Assembly: GCA_029953675.1 (NCBI GenBank) | Contig: JAMWBK010000006.1 | Location: forward strand, 744,001 to 808,000 | Direction: 5' to 3' | Length of the DNA: 64,000 nucleotides | Source of the DNA: Rhodosorus marinus | Taxonomy: Eukaryota; Rhodophyta; Stylonematophyceae; Stylonematales; Stylonemataceae | Part shown: in pieces, positions 20,534 to 31,505 of the stretch | How the letters are laid out: each line of letters opens with the position of its first letter | How positions within the stretch are numbered: position 1 is the first letter of the stretch | Translations under genes and position numbers: made by a program | The notes under the pieces: generated by a model | The model's database searches: none | What the model saw: the letters and a program-made list of their open reading frames with translations, nothing else | What the model was told of the DNA's origin: nothing

Positions 20534-22760
20534 GTCTTCCTCCTCCGCGTGCGTGTCGTCCCGGTTACCCCTGTTTACCAGTGACCGCTCAGCCTGGCAT
20601 GAGCGTGTTCTCTCGTGGTTTTCGCACCTTGTCGCCTCCTACCCGGACGGTTCCCTTCCCCTTTGTCGTCAGAGCACGGCCGTACGGCTCCCTCGTCGAC
20701 TTCATAAGCCCCTAGGATTGGTGTTGGATTTTCTCTGGCAGCAGGTCGCCGCGAACCCTCACTGCTCTCTTCGCTGGGAACTCTTGTTCTTTTTTCCCCG
20801 CCTCGTGCTCACATCCTCTACCGTCCCCCTCAACTCCACATCCTCGCCGGGTCCACCCTCGCCGAAAACTGCAAATGTTCCTTTCCGGCGACTTTGAGGA
20901 CCTCGAACGTCTTTATTTCGCTTCTCTCTCTTCCTTTTCTCCTAGTGCTTCCTCAGCTTTTAGGTCTTCTCGACAGAATCGGGCGCGTCACGCGGTGGCA
21001 GGCGGTGATCTGCGGCGGGCAGCCGGGATCCTCCAGCAGCGGCAACCTGTGGTTCCATACTCCGATGATCTTTCTTCACCGCTCCGTTTGCTCTTTCCCT
21101 CGGAAGGCTCCCCTTGGGACTCCTCGTTTGAATCAGTGTTGGAAGAGTACCACGCCGCGCCACATCCCAGTGCGCGGTTAGTGGTCAATCTGGAGGCGGT
21201 GCGTGAGTTGGTTCATGATGCTCCGAAGGGCCGTTCCCCAGGGCCCTCGGGGCTGCGGGTGGAATATCTCCGTTTCTTAAGTGATGAAGGTTTGAAGGCG
21301 TTGGCGTGGGTGGTCGAAGCGCTTGTGAATGGTGATCCCCTGTGTGAGTGTGCGTGGTTCTTTGTCGGGCGTTCGCAGTTGTGTCTGCTTTCGAAGCCCG
21401 GCCACACGGCCTCGAGCCCTGCTATTCGCCCTATTGGCCTGGTTGAGGTGGTCCGCAAATTGGCGGCGCGATGGTTAGTGAAAATCCTGGTTCCCGAATC
21501 CCGCCGTTTCTTTGGGCACGTGCAGTTAGGCGTGGGCTATCGTGGTGGCTGTGAGTTGTTGTCTGTTTTACTCCGTTCGGAAATGGCGTACTCCCCAGAT
21601 TCTGGGCTCCTCTCTGTAGATTTTACCAATGCGTTCAACCGCGTCTCTCGTCCGGCTCTCATGCACGTGGTGCGCGAAGTCTTCCCTGTAGGCTTTCCCT
21701 TTGTTAGTAGACTTTATTCTCCGCTTGGTCGTGGGGCTACCTATGACACCCTTGGCGCTTCCTCACACACGTTTGCGGCGCGCACAGGGGTACAACAGGG
21801 TGATCCCTTGTCCCCTTTCCTACATGCCTGTGGACTACAACTCGTCTTGCTTTGTCTTCGCTCCGAATTCCCGCAGGTTCGTACGGTTGCATACCACGAC
21901 GACGTGTGCCTCCTGGGGCCCCCTGATACTCTAGCACTCGCTTATGATCGTCTCCGCTCCTTGGCTGCGCGGGTTGACCTGGAGGTTAATCATCACAAAT
22001 CGTTCTACTGGGGAGGTGTAGCTGCACAAGAGCAGCAGGTACCTGCGTCGTTCCAGGATATTTGGAGACCGGATGGTTTTGTCCACTTAGGCATCCCCTA
22101 CGGGTCGCCGTCCTTCGTTGAAGGCGAGTTGCTGCAGCTCCTCGGTAAGCACAGACAGCTGGTTGCAGAGCTTCGACGGCTACCTCCGGGCTTTCTCCAG
22201 TGCTCGTTGTTGCTGTTTCGGTATTGTTGCAGTCAGCGGTTAACCTATTGGCTTCGCTCACTTCCAACTCATTGGGGCCGGTGGTTGGCCACTCGTGCGG
22301 ATGCTGAAAGTTTCCGTGACCTGGGGTATTTTCTCGATGAAGAGCTGAGCGCTCTGCCGCGACCCACCTGTGATGTTGTGCGCGCCCAGGTAGGCCTCCC
22401 ATTGCGATTGGGGGGACTGGGCCTCTGCAATCGTGTTGTGGTCCAACCTGCAGCCGCAGTAGGGGCCTGGGGAACCGCACTTCCCACTTTGAGCAGCTTG
22501 GGTATCTCGAAGTTCCGCAATTTGATGGCGAGCCTCTCGCGGGGTGTCTTGCTTCGCAGCGTACCGGAAAGCGCCCAAGACTTGTTTCTGGAGCTCCAAA
22601 CCGCCCTGAATTCCTGTACTAGTCTCCCCGAAACCGTTCAACCCCGTCTTCCGGACTGGCGAGCTGTATTTGACCGCTCTCGAGGCTCCGCCCCGGGGAT
22701 TCGTCCTGCGCCTGAACCTGTTCTAGGGAGATTGACCCAGTGGTTGCCGCAGAAGAAGAA
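20526..22760 (+). pseudogene. ORF2 N-terminus and reverse transcriptase (one frame break)
   Basis: ORF2 starts at ATG 20526, overlapping the ORF1 stop, and runs in one frame to 20897; the RT continues in another frame from about 20875. RT blocks in order: GRSPGPSGLRVEYLR, SPAIRPIGLVEV, SVDFTNAFNRVSRP (first catalytic Asp), GVQQGDPLSPFLHA, YHDDVCLLG (two catalytic Asp), then the thumb LTYWLRSLP. YHDD instead of the usual F/YADD is a mild variant. The frame break may be a mutation or, less likely, recoding. Confidence 0.85.
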
Positions 22761-23669
22761 GTTCCAGTTGATCCTCCTGATGATTCCCAGCGCGCTGGGA
22801 GCCGAGCTCAAGCACGCACGGATGCGCTGCAAAATATCCTTTCTTGGGACTTGCACCGTGCTGCATATGGCCGACTCCTCGCGCAGATGGTCTCATCTTC
22901 TCGCGCTCGCGCCCGCCTACGTAGTCTTGGAGGGGTTCTTAGCTCTCAGTGGCTCATGACCGTACCAGCCTTTCCGCCACTCACACTGTCGGATTTCGAA
23001 GTGCGTACTTCACTGCGCTTATACCTCGGCTTACATCAGCCCCCTTGGCCGTACGAGATGGGTTCGTCGTGCCCTCTCTGCTCTCAGACTGAAGACAACG
23101 CAGATTTTGGCGCCCACCTGCTCGCTAGTTACCCGGCGGTGAAAGGTGCTCGAACCCGCCGCCACACACGGATCTTGAACCTGTTATACCGGGAACTTCG
23201 GCCTATAGTCCGGCAAGCCGGTCTGGAAATCGAACGTGAGAAACCTTTACCCGTCGCGGACTTTCAAAATGATGAACGCCGTGTAGCCGACCTGGTGATC
23301 ACCTGTGACGACAGCCGCCGTACCACATACGTTGATCTTGCTGTTCCTAACCCTCAAGCTAGTCGTTATCTCCCGGCTGCGGGGGAGCGCCGTGGATCTG
23401 CCGCCGCCAGCATGAGACGCCGCAAAGAGATCAAATACGCGGGGGCTTTGTCTTCCCCTGGTGTTCGTGCTTCGGCACTAGCACATCGCTTGGTACCCCT
23501 GATCATTGAGTGCTTTGGGTTCATGGACTCTGTTGGTTCTCGCTGGCTTCGGGAGTTGTTCCGCGAACGCCCTGACCGTCTTCAATCGTTGTTTACCCGC
23601 TTAAGTTTCCTGCTGTGGCGCATGAATGCCGCTTTGATGTTGGAGGCGCGAGTACTTCGCCGCGCTTAG
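22740..23669 (+). pseudogene. ORF2 C-terminal CCHC finger and restriction-like endonuclease
   Basis: Continues ORF2 in a different frame after a break at about 22740-22760. Finger CPLCSQTEDNADFGAH-x4-Y: the last ligand is Tyr here but Cys in the fragments at 11.5 and 28.8 kb. The nuclease core follows: RRVADLVITCDD, then TYVDLAVPNP and RRRKEIKYAG, fitting the (R/K)xxD-x12-14-(D/E)-Kxx-KY pattern of PD-(D/E)XK-like LINE endonucleases. The C-terminal part, LVPLIIECFGFMDSVGSRWL, is the best conserved region across all fragments. Stop at 23667-23669. Confidence 0.85.
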
Positions 23670-23726
23670 TCTTTTTTTCCCCTCGGGGTTTTTTTTTCAG
23701 CCTCCGATTACACCATTCATTCATTT

Positions 23727-23992
23727 CATGGATCGAGTGAATAGCCGAATAGCGAAGTCCAAACAGCGAACGCCAATGCACCGAAAGAGACGAATTGAAA
23801 AATATCGGAGGAAATCGATCGTTATCGGACCGTGTATCGGACGAACCCTGTTTTGTCTTTTCCGTTCAGGTCCGATAAACTCATTTCGGTGGGAGTCCAC
23901 AGAACATGGGCTCTATTATTACGCAATACAGGGTTAATAAATGTTTATTGGACGCAATCGGACTTTTTTTTTATCGGACGGAGCTGACAACC
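23727..23992. repeat. TCCGAT/ATCGGA-word repeat, copy 2
   Basis: Inverted relative to copy 1 (6135-6390). Contains AATATCGGAGG, TTATCGGACC, GTCCGATAAA, CAATCGGAC and TTATCGGACGG. Ends in GACAACC, matching GGTTGTC at the start of copy 1. It starts almost exactly at the 3' end of the full LINE. Confidence 0.75.
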
Positions 23993-23999
23993 ATAGTAA

Positions 24000-25250
24000 T
24001 GAGTGTACAAAGTATAACAAGCGGGTATGAAAAGCAAAATGTAAAAGTGGAAGTATAAAAAACTAATCGGAGTGGATTGCGAAAAGCCTACTAGTTCCCA
24101 GTCTCACACTACCACACCGGCATTTACGCAACCTTTCTAAAATTTCGAGGTCGCTAGAGTTTACCGCACGATGGTCAACGTTAGTGATGCACGTTGCACC
24201 ATAATGGACGGATTGTCCTCATTCTGAAGAGCGTACCACGTAAAATTGGAGTCCCCCCTCCTTGACTGAGGGTGCCTAGTTGCCGGAGTGTTACCGCAAC
24301 CTCCCTGGCGCTCTTTCCGGACTGCATGTTTCTTTGAGTCTAACTCTCTGGTTACTGGAAAACTAACAACCCCCGGTCGGTATCCTACCAGAGCGAAAGG
24401 GGAGTCCCAAGTGCCTGATTACTTACTCATCAGTAAGAATTAGCTGCTAAACTAATGGCGCTCTCATAGCTACGAAGTGCAACCCAAGAGTTGCCTCTCC
24501 ACAGCGTGCGGTTCATCGCCAGAGCTTTCTTCAGGGAGGTGGGGTCCGAGCCTAGATGCCTGGTGAGGCGGGGAAGGTCTGCCATTTTACGTGCTGAAAG
24601 TCGTCCGTATGCCTCGACTCCGGCGCTGTAATGCTACCCTAGTTTTGGAGGCGCGCACTCTACGCCCTTCCTAGAGTACCTCAATCCGGGACCTTTGCCA
24701 CCTACCAAAATGATGATAATGATGGTCGGGACAGTGCGAGGTCCAAGCAACAGAAGCGGAGCGAGCGAGGCATAAGTATCCCTCACAAGGTAGCAACTCC
24801 AAGCAGCAGGGACTAGGATCCCTACGGAAGGACCCAAACCGAAGATGGTCGGGAATGTCGAGGTCCAAGGCAACTAGGGCCACAACACGAGCCTCGACAG
24901 TCCAACGTCAGAGGACTTGGGAGCAGAAGGGCCAAACCGGGCTTTGAGGAGCGCCAGGGGCCACAGGGACAACGCCGCAGGCAGAAGACTCGCTAGTTCG
25001 TGTCAGCAGATAGGACAGCTGTCCTGATAGCAGCTGTCCCTTGGGACAAAGGGTTTCGGCAAAGGTAGCAAATGCGACAGTCAACGCCGGGATATGGCGA
25101 ACTTCGTCAGTAGCAGCAACAGTATAAGCCATACGGATGATCAGAGCCTCCGCAGTGGCCGGAGAGCAACGTGGTAGCTCAGCTGAGCGTGCGGAAACCA
25201 CCCGGCAGAATCTCCGCGGACGCGAAGGGAAGTCGGCGTAGCCCTTTCCG
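24000..25250. repeat. Dispersed repeat shared with 35.1-35.7 kb and 14.9 kb
   Basis: 24410-24860 aligns with 35110-35580: TTACT-ATCAGTAA, CTACGAAGTGCAAC/CTACGCGGTGCAAC, CCTAGATGCCTGGTGAGGCGG, CCCTAGTTTTGGAGGCGCGC and GGACTAGGATCCCTACG. A reverse copy of the CTAGCCTCCTGCTC region lies at 14905. No convincing protein. 25010-25040 has short palindromes around GGACAGCTGTCC. 24060-24400 shows nothing recognisable. Confidence 0.6.
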
Positions 25251-25289
25251 CTCCCATTGTAGACGGGCTCTGAATAAATTGTTCTTGTA

Positions 25290-25800
25290 TCAAGTGACCG
25301 GTTATTCGGATGCAAGTTAAGCGAGTGATGAGGAAACCAGGAAGAGTACCTCAGGATCGTTGGTGATGATCGACAGATCACCAGTGACGTTCATGGAGGC
25401 AAAGATCGATTGCTCAGTCAACCGCGCAGGCCGAATATCAAGCGCTCGTGAATATGTTGACAACCAAACTAGGGGAGCAAGAGTTCATTGAACAAACTGC
25501 CAGAGCGATCGACGTGCCGATGGTCGCGTTCACTGCGCACCAACTCATGTTTCTGTTGGGAGACTACTGGAGACAGTCGAACATCGCAGCATGTATCTGC
25601 GAAGTTACAGTACGCACGCGAGAAATGCACTTCCAGTGAGGTGCTACTTAGTAAAACCACTTAAAATAGATATCTCGGCAACGGATGAGATGATAGCTGA
25701 TATTCTCAACCAGGCACTCACCAAGGATTGCACACAGAAACTGAGACGCGGTGTTTGTGTCGTGGGGCGACCTTCCTCGGTGGCATAAGGCCGAGGGGGA
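25290..25800 (+). pseudogene. Ty1/copia RNase H fragment, copy C
   Basis: Matches copies A and B over TGYSDAS..., the EFIEQTA block, and the ATDEMIADILNQAL end. It lacks the snap-back insertion of copy B and has a short deletion near 25387. Frame breaks show it is inactive. GAGGGGGAG-TGTTAG at 25793-25806 is the polypurine tract and LTR start. Confidence 0.8.
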
Positions 25801-26456
25801 GTGTTAGCCGCTATTGACGTTGCGTCCATAGCATAGTTTTTAAGGTCAGACCAGATAGCGTGGTGTGATAGTACATTTCGTGGATAGATAGAATACTGTA
25901 GACCTAAAGTAGAATCAACGAGGACCTCAAAGGTGGTTATCATGCATTGCAGGAATAGATTACTTTGGCCCAAAGCGTGAGCTTGCCGGATAGAGAAACA
26001 GTGAGGAAGGCCACAAATGCTGGCGAAATACAACGGAGATCACTGATTTAGAACGCAGCCATATGGCGATCCTGGTGAATAATACTTTCGCATCGATATT
26101 TATGCCAAAGTCATCGCGATCTAAACAAGGTAGATGTTGAGGTCCAATTCATGCTTACAGTGTCAAGATGGCAGGGTGGTCGCTGGCGGTTTACCTCACG
26201 CTTGCCCTTGTTCTGAGTATGTGTCCATTGAAGCATGCTGCAAATGGAGGCGAGAAAAGAGTGATTTTCCGCTGGCGTGAGGATACATCAAGGATATCAT
26301 AACACTTGCATCTACGGCTTTAAAATTGAAATTTAAGAATTAGAAATACATTGTCAAGAGCACAAGTCCGTCGGCTGGGCACACAATAGATAACCGGAGG
26401 ACTGGAGAGGAACATCTACGGCGAATTTTTCGCCTCCTATGCGGTTGCTACCTTTC

Positions 26457-27314
26457 CTAAAACCGATGAGGGAACACTTCCAAGTACGACTCAACAGGAT
26501 CTTCTCCGAAGTACACCTTCCTCAACTGTGTCTGGGAAGGACTGCTTACGCCTAGTGAGCGCCTCTTCCGAATGACTTGAACACCGCGTCCTTGCACATA
26601 CCACACACCAAGCGAGACTAGCGGGATCAGGAACACCGCAAACACGAGGTTGAACGCAATGTGCTCCCAGATCTTCATGCTTTGCTGGAACTGGAAGGTA
26701 GAACCAAAGAGCATTATATACTGTGAGCGAGGTGTTAAGGGTAAAAGTGAGAAAGTCTGTCATCTTACCCTGTAAGGCCACCATCCATCGTTGCTTTTTG
26801 CGCAGAGAAGGGACCAGGATGCGAAGAATACCATGTAGCCTTCGGTGGTTAGGATATCGGCTACTGGTCTTCGTTCAGCCTTCTCTCTGAATAGAACTTC
26901 GTACACTGCGAATACGAGCGGAGGCCCGTGAAGAAAATGCATGTAAAAGTCGAAGTCCTCAACCTGCGCTGCACGGTCCCGTGTCATTGGATCGAAATGC
27001 ACAACCGCGTAATACATCCCTCCCATAAGTATACCCAAAGCGCAAACAAGTCCGCTGAGCCTTTCAACCATCCCAGCGAAGACTCTGACCTGCTTGCCGA
27101 ACATGTAGTCTACCACACACAAGCACAAGTACAGGAGGATGATGAAATTGGTCTGCACCGTCAGGAAAACGAAGTTTCCGCCAAAGTTATTGGCAGGCCT
27201 ATCAGCTCTATCCGGAGACCACAGCATCTGCGTAGACGTTATCCCAATAAATAAAAACAATACCAACATGTACAGCGTTGGCTGCACCTTGTGCACAGCA
27301 TGATCCATCCCCAT
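26457..27314 (-). CDS. AIG1/ADTRP-like multipass membrane protein, copy 3 (intact)
   Basis: Exon 1 26769-27314 (546 nt) and exon 2 26457-26720 (264 nt), identical in structure to copy 2, GT-AG intron of 48 nt, 269 aa. Differences from copy 2 are few (for example KSNDGWWPYR for KINDGWWPYG), and most third-codon differences are silent by eye. The Thr in FLTVQTN and His in FLHGP are kept. The start is at ATG 27314; an in-frame extension upstream lacks an ATG. Either copy 2 or copy 3 could be the functional source. Confidence 0.7.
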
Positions 27315-28509
27315 TCCAATGAAAAACAAAAATACGAACTAGAAATACGCCCTTCCCCAAGCAACAGAAATCTCCATCGCCTTCACGAAAAGGGCCATAG
27401 CTCTACCCCCGTATGCCTCCGCTCTACATCTCTGCGAGCCGGTGCGAGGAAATCTTAAAACTGATCGCTCTACTTATAGGTAGCCCGTTGCTACCTGCCA
27501 ATTCACGTACCGAGCATGCAGGTCCGCGACCTCTACGCTTGAAGCACTTCCCACTTCTCCAGACGTGTAAGTATTCCCTCATCAACTAACCATTAACTAC
27601 ATTTTAAATAACTATCTAATAATAAATTGTTTTCGATATTTATACTCATATTATACGTATATACAAAGTATATACTTTACGACCCCAAATCGTGGTGGTC
27701 GATAGGAGTCTGACGACAATGATGAAGTGCAGGTGGAAAGAAGCTCCTGAGTTCATAATTCGAAAGTTTTCACCAAGAAGCGGAGTTTCTTGTATTCTAA
27801 GATTTAGTGGGCTCGTTTCTTCTCTCCCCACCGAGAAAATAAAGCTCCCTCAATTGAAGCAAAAAGAGGATCATGATTTATGAAATTTCAATAACAAAAC
27901 TAACAACCTGGCCTCGTTTTCTACCCCACCGAAAAATGAATGATTTTTGTGAAGGAAGGCGGTGATCGTTTTTTTCGGACAATAGTCGTTGGGATCAAAC
28001 TATTGTATTTTGTATTCTCGCAAAGGAGTCTTCGACGCCTGAAATTCGAATAATAATTGACCGGAGAGGCCCGTAGGAGAAAAGGGTTGAGATTTCTTTA
28101 AAAACGTTTAAAGACGTGAAAAACCGTTGGAAGTGAAAACGCCAATCATGTTTCAGAAGGGACGTAGTAAAAAAACGTTAAGGCACGTCCAAAAGTGTTG
28201 GGATGGCTACAAAAAAAAGCCAAGAGATAAAAAAGTCCGTTTTCCAGTGAGAGCGGTGAGCAAGATAACGATGATCCGTTCTCAAGCGAAACTTTGGATT
28301 AGTGAACAGAGAGTAGTGTACACAGAAATCTCTTACGACTAAACCATTTTCATTCTTGCAAGACTCCAGCTCCGTACGTATCACAAAAACGCCGATAGCG
28401 GCCTAAAGCACGTTTCCTGTTTTTTGAAAGGGTACGGGACAAAGCGAAGTGACGGATGAAGGAAAAGACCACATTTTCGTGCTATTGGCCTTTTCAGCTG
28501 TTCGAAAAC

Positions 28510-29345
28510 GCGTTGCAAAACACCCTTTCTTGGGACTTGCACCGTGCTGCCTATGGCCGACTTCTTGCGCAGATGGTCTCATCTTCCCGAGATCTCGCCC
28601 GCCTGCTTAGTCTTGGCGGGTGTATCAGCTCACAGTGGCTCATGACCGTCCCCTCTTTTCCTCCACTCACACTGACAGATTTTGAAGTGCGCACTTCTCT
28701 ACGTTTATACCTCGGTTTGCATCAGCCGCCCTGGCCTTCCGAGATGGTTCGCCGGCCCTCTATGCTCGCCAGCTGCCCCGCTGTGAAAGGCGCCCGAACC
28801 CGTCAACATACGCGGAACTTGAACCTGTTATACGGCGAACTTCGACCTACCGGACGGCAAGCCGGTCTTGAAATTGAACGTGAGAAGCCCCCGCCTGGCG
28901 CTGATGCACGCCGGGTGGCTGACCTCGTGGTCACCTGTGACGATAGCCGCCGTTCGACGTACGTGATCTTGCTGTTCCTAATCCTCATGCTAGTCGCTAT
29001 TTTGTCGGCTGCGCGAGAGCGCCGTGGATTTGCCGCTGCCACTATCAGACGCGCAAAGAGTTGAAATATGCGGGGACTATGTCTTCCCCAGGCATTCGTG
29101 CTTCGGCTCTAGCTCATTGCCTGGCCTCTCTGGTCATTGAGTGCTTTGGGTTTATGGATTCCGTTGCTTCTCGTTGGCTTCGGGAATTGTTCCGCGAACG
29201 ACCTGACCGTCTATCCTCGTTGTTTACCCGTTTTAAGTTTCTTGCTCTGGCGTATGAACGCTGCTTTGATGTTGGAGGCGCGCGATCTTCGCCACCCGTA
29301 GTCTTTTTTTCCCCTCGGGGATTTTTTCTTTCAGCTTTCGATTAA
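28510..29345 (+). pseudogene. RLE LINE 3'-half fragment with internal deletion
   Basis: Starts in NALQNTLSWDLHRAAYGRLL and runs to the 3' tail. About 70 nt covering the first finger cysteines and histidine are missing (PSEM joins directly to VRRPSMLASCPAVKG). A frame change occurs near 29050. Ends CCTCG-GGG-ATTTTTTCTTTCAG-CTTTCGATTAAGCCAATTCAT. Confidence 0.87.
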
Positions 29346-30860
29346 GCCAATTCATCCAAATCGTGGTGGTCGATAGGAGTGGGATGAGTGGGATTAGGTT
29401 TAGGTGGAAAGAAGTGCCGAGTTCATAATTCGAAAGTTTCACGCTGAAACGGAGTTTCTTGTATTTTAAGATTTAGCAGCCTAGTTTCTCCTCTTCCCCC
29501 CCCCAAAAAAATTCTTTCAAATGAAGCAAACGAGGATCATGATTTATGAATATTTCAATAACATAGCTAACAACCTTCTATTGCGGTATTCTAGCAACAT
29601 GCTCAACGAGGCCCGCTACCGTCGGCTGGGCTCCTTACTCTTCTTCCTAGTCCCTAGTTTCCTTCTACGTTTGCGTAAGCGCATCAGGCTATGTCAGTAA
29701 AACCACCCCACCCTGGCCTCGGGTTCTTCCCCTCCGAAAAATGAATGATTTTTGCAGGGCAAGGCGGAGCTCGGTTTTTTTCGGGACAATAGTCGTCGGG
29801 ATCAAACTATTGTATTTTGTATTTTCGCAAATGATTCTTTGAACCTGAAATCCCCATAATAATTGACGGGATTCTACCCGTAAAAAAGGGTTGAGATTTC
29901 TAATAAAACGTTTAAAAATGGGAAAAACCGATGGAAGTGAAATCGCTAAATACGTTCTAGAAGGGACGCAGGAAAAAAACGTTAGGCACGTCCAAAGGTG
30001 AGGCGATGGCAAAAAAAGGATAAAAAAGTCCGTTTTCCAGTGCGAGCTGTGAGCAAGATAACGATGATCCGTTGTCAAGTAAAAACCTTGGATTGAACGA
30101 ATCGGTCTAATCGGAGGCTGAAAGAAAAAAACCCCGAAGGAAAAAAAGACTAGGCCCGGCGAAGATCGCGCGTCTCCAACATCAAAGCAGCGTTCACACG
30201 CTACAGCAAGAAACTCCTCTTAAACAACGAGGACAGACGGTCAGGGCGTTCGCGGAACAATTCCCGAAGCCAACGAGAACCAACGGAATCCATAAACCCA
30301 AAGCAGTTAATGACCAGAGGTACCGGGCGATGAGCTAGAGCCGAAGCAAGAATGCCCGGAGAAGACAAGGCCTCCGCATATTTCAACTCTTTGAGACGTC
30401 TCATATTCGCGGCGGCACATCCACGGCGCTCTCGCGCAGCCGGCAAATAGCGACCAGCGTGAGGATTAGGAACAGCAAGATCAACGATTAGTGACCTCAG
30501 AACTCTCTTACGACTAAAAACCTTTTCATTATTACGAGACTCCAGCTCCGCACGTATCAAAAGTGCGCCGATAGCGTACGGCCTAAAACACGTTTTCTTG
30601 TTGTTTGAAAGGGTACGGGGTAAATCTAGGTGACGGACGGAGGAAAAGATCACATTTTCGTGCTATTGGCCTTTTGAGCTGTTCGTCTTTTGAGCTGTTC
30701 GTCTTTTGCGCTGTTCGTCTTTTGCGCTGTAAACAACCTCTACTGGCGCCCCTCGGACAAACGAAAACTGGAGACAGTTAGCGCCATCAATATACGTAAC
30801 TGGACATGGACGGGCACCCATTCATATCAGAAAACTGGAAGAATTTTTCTTTGGTCCCTG
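29346..30860. repeat. Segmental repeat unit, partial copy D (tail only)
   Basis: Begins CCAAATCGTGGTGGTCGATAGGAG, which is 27685 in copy C, then follows the unit's tail, interrupted by the old repeat at 29575-29700 and by a reverse LINE fragment at 30090-30487, and ends near ATATCAGAAAACTGGAAG. It has no copia or AIG1-like part. Confidence 0.75.
30090..30487 (-). pseudogene. RLE LINE 3'-end fragment
   Basis: Encodes DLAVPNPHAGRYLPAARERR, RRLKELKYAE and NCFGFMDSVGSRWLRELFRE on the minus strand, ending in the family tail. It is inserted inside repeat copy D; GATTAGTGA-like sequence resumes at 30486. Confidence 0.87.
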
Positions 30861-31199
30861 TCAAAGGGAACTGGTTAAAAAGTCGCTGGACCACCCCCCT
30901 CTCCCCCCCCGGTCCAAAGAGCTGGAAGCATGAGCACGGAAAAAGTCAATCCGCATTGAACAGGTCAGTGCTAAGCAAGTCCAAGACAGGACAGATTTTA
31001 GAGTAGCTGATGATGCACACACCTCTACCCACAACCCACAAGCCTGTATCCCTGAAAAAACCTAGTGTGGGACTTCTGGTTTATATTTGGCCTGAGGAAG
31101 ACTATGTAACGTGGACTTGAGACCCATGACCGTTGATCTGGCTCAGCTGAACCTACTACGACAACTAAGGCAAATAGCAAACCAAGGCACATGCTCTAA

Positions 31200-31505
31200 G
31201 ACTTGGTTCTCGTTGGCTTCGGGAATCCTTCCGCGAACTAAGGCAAATAGCAAACCACGGCGCAAGCTCTAAGACTTGGTTCGCGTTGGCTACGGGAATT
31301 GCTCCGCGAACTCCCCGACCGTATGTCCTCGTTTACCAGTGAAGTTTCTTGCTGTGGTTTTGAACGCTGCTTTGATGTTGGAGGGGCGCGATCTTCGCGT
31401 GCGCATAGTCTGTTTTTTTCCCTCGCGGTTTTTTCTTTCAGTCTCCGACGAAACAAATTCATTCAAGGCTTCAGCCTCCGACGAAACAAATTCATTCAAG
31501 GCTTG
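31200..31505 (+). pseudogene. RLE LINE 3'-end fragment with internal and terminal duplications
   Basis: A block of about 70 nt (GGCAAATAGCAAACCA to TCCGCGAACT) occurs twice in tandem at 31170-31310. The terminal CAG(T/C)CTCCGACGAAACAAATTCATTCAAGGCTT also occurs twice (31439 and 31470). Coding relics: SRWLRELLRELPDR-like, then ALMLEGRDLR. Confidence 0.8.

Larger units (their letters stand above)
18955..23725 (+). mobile_element. Near full-length non-LTR retrotransposon with restriction-like endonuclease
   Basis: About 4.8 kb: 5' UTR, ORF1 (19235-20533), ORF2 (20526-23669, broken into three frames) and a short 3' UTR of T-runs around CCCCTCGGGG, then CAGCCTCCGATTA and ATTCATTC. RT with YHDD, a C-terminal CCHC-like finger and a K-x-x-KY endonuclease place it among RLE-encoding LINEs (R2/NeSL/Utopia-like groups) rather than APE-type ones; the clade is not resolved. 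The 5' boundary is set where the previous fragment's tail ends and is approximate. No target-site duplication is obvious. Confidence 0.88.
25250..28500. repeat. Segmental repeat unit, copy C
   Basis: Copia fragment, LTR-like start at 25801, linker, AIG1-like gene and tail. It is the most diverged full copy and has no internal LINE, so it shows the linker in uninterrupted form (25930-26450). The tail ends where a LINE fragment starts near 28510; the same tail restarts as copy D at 29346. Confidence 0.85.
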
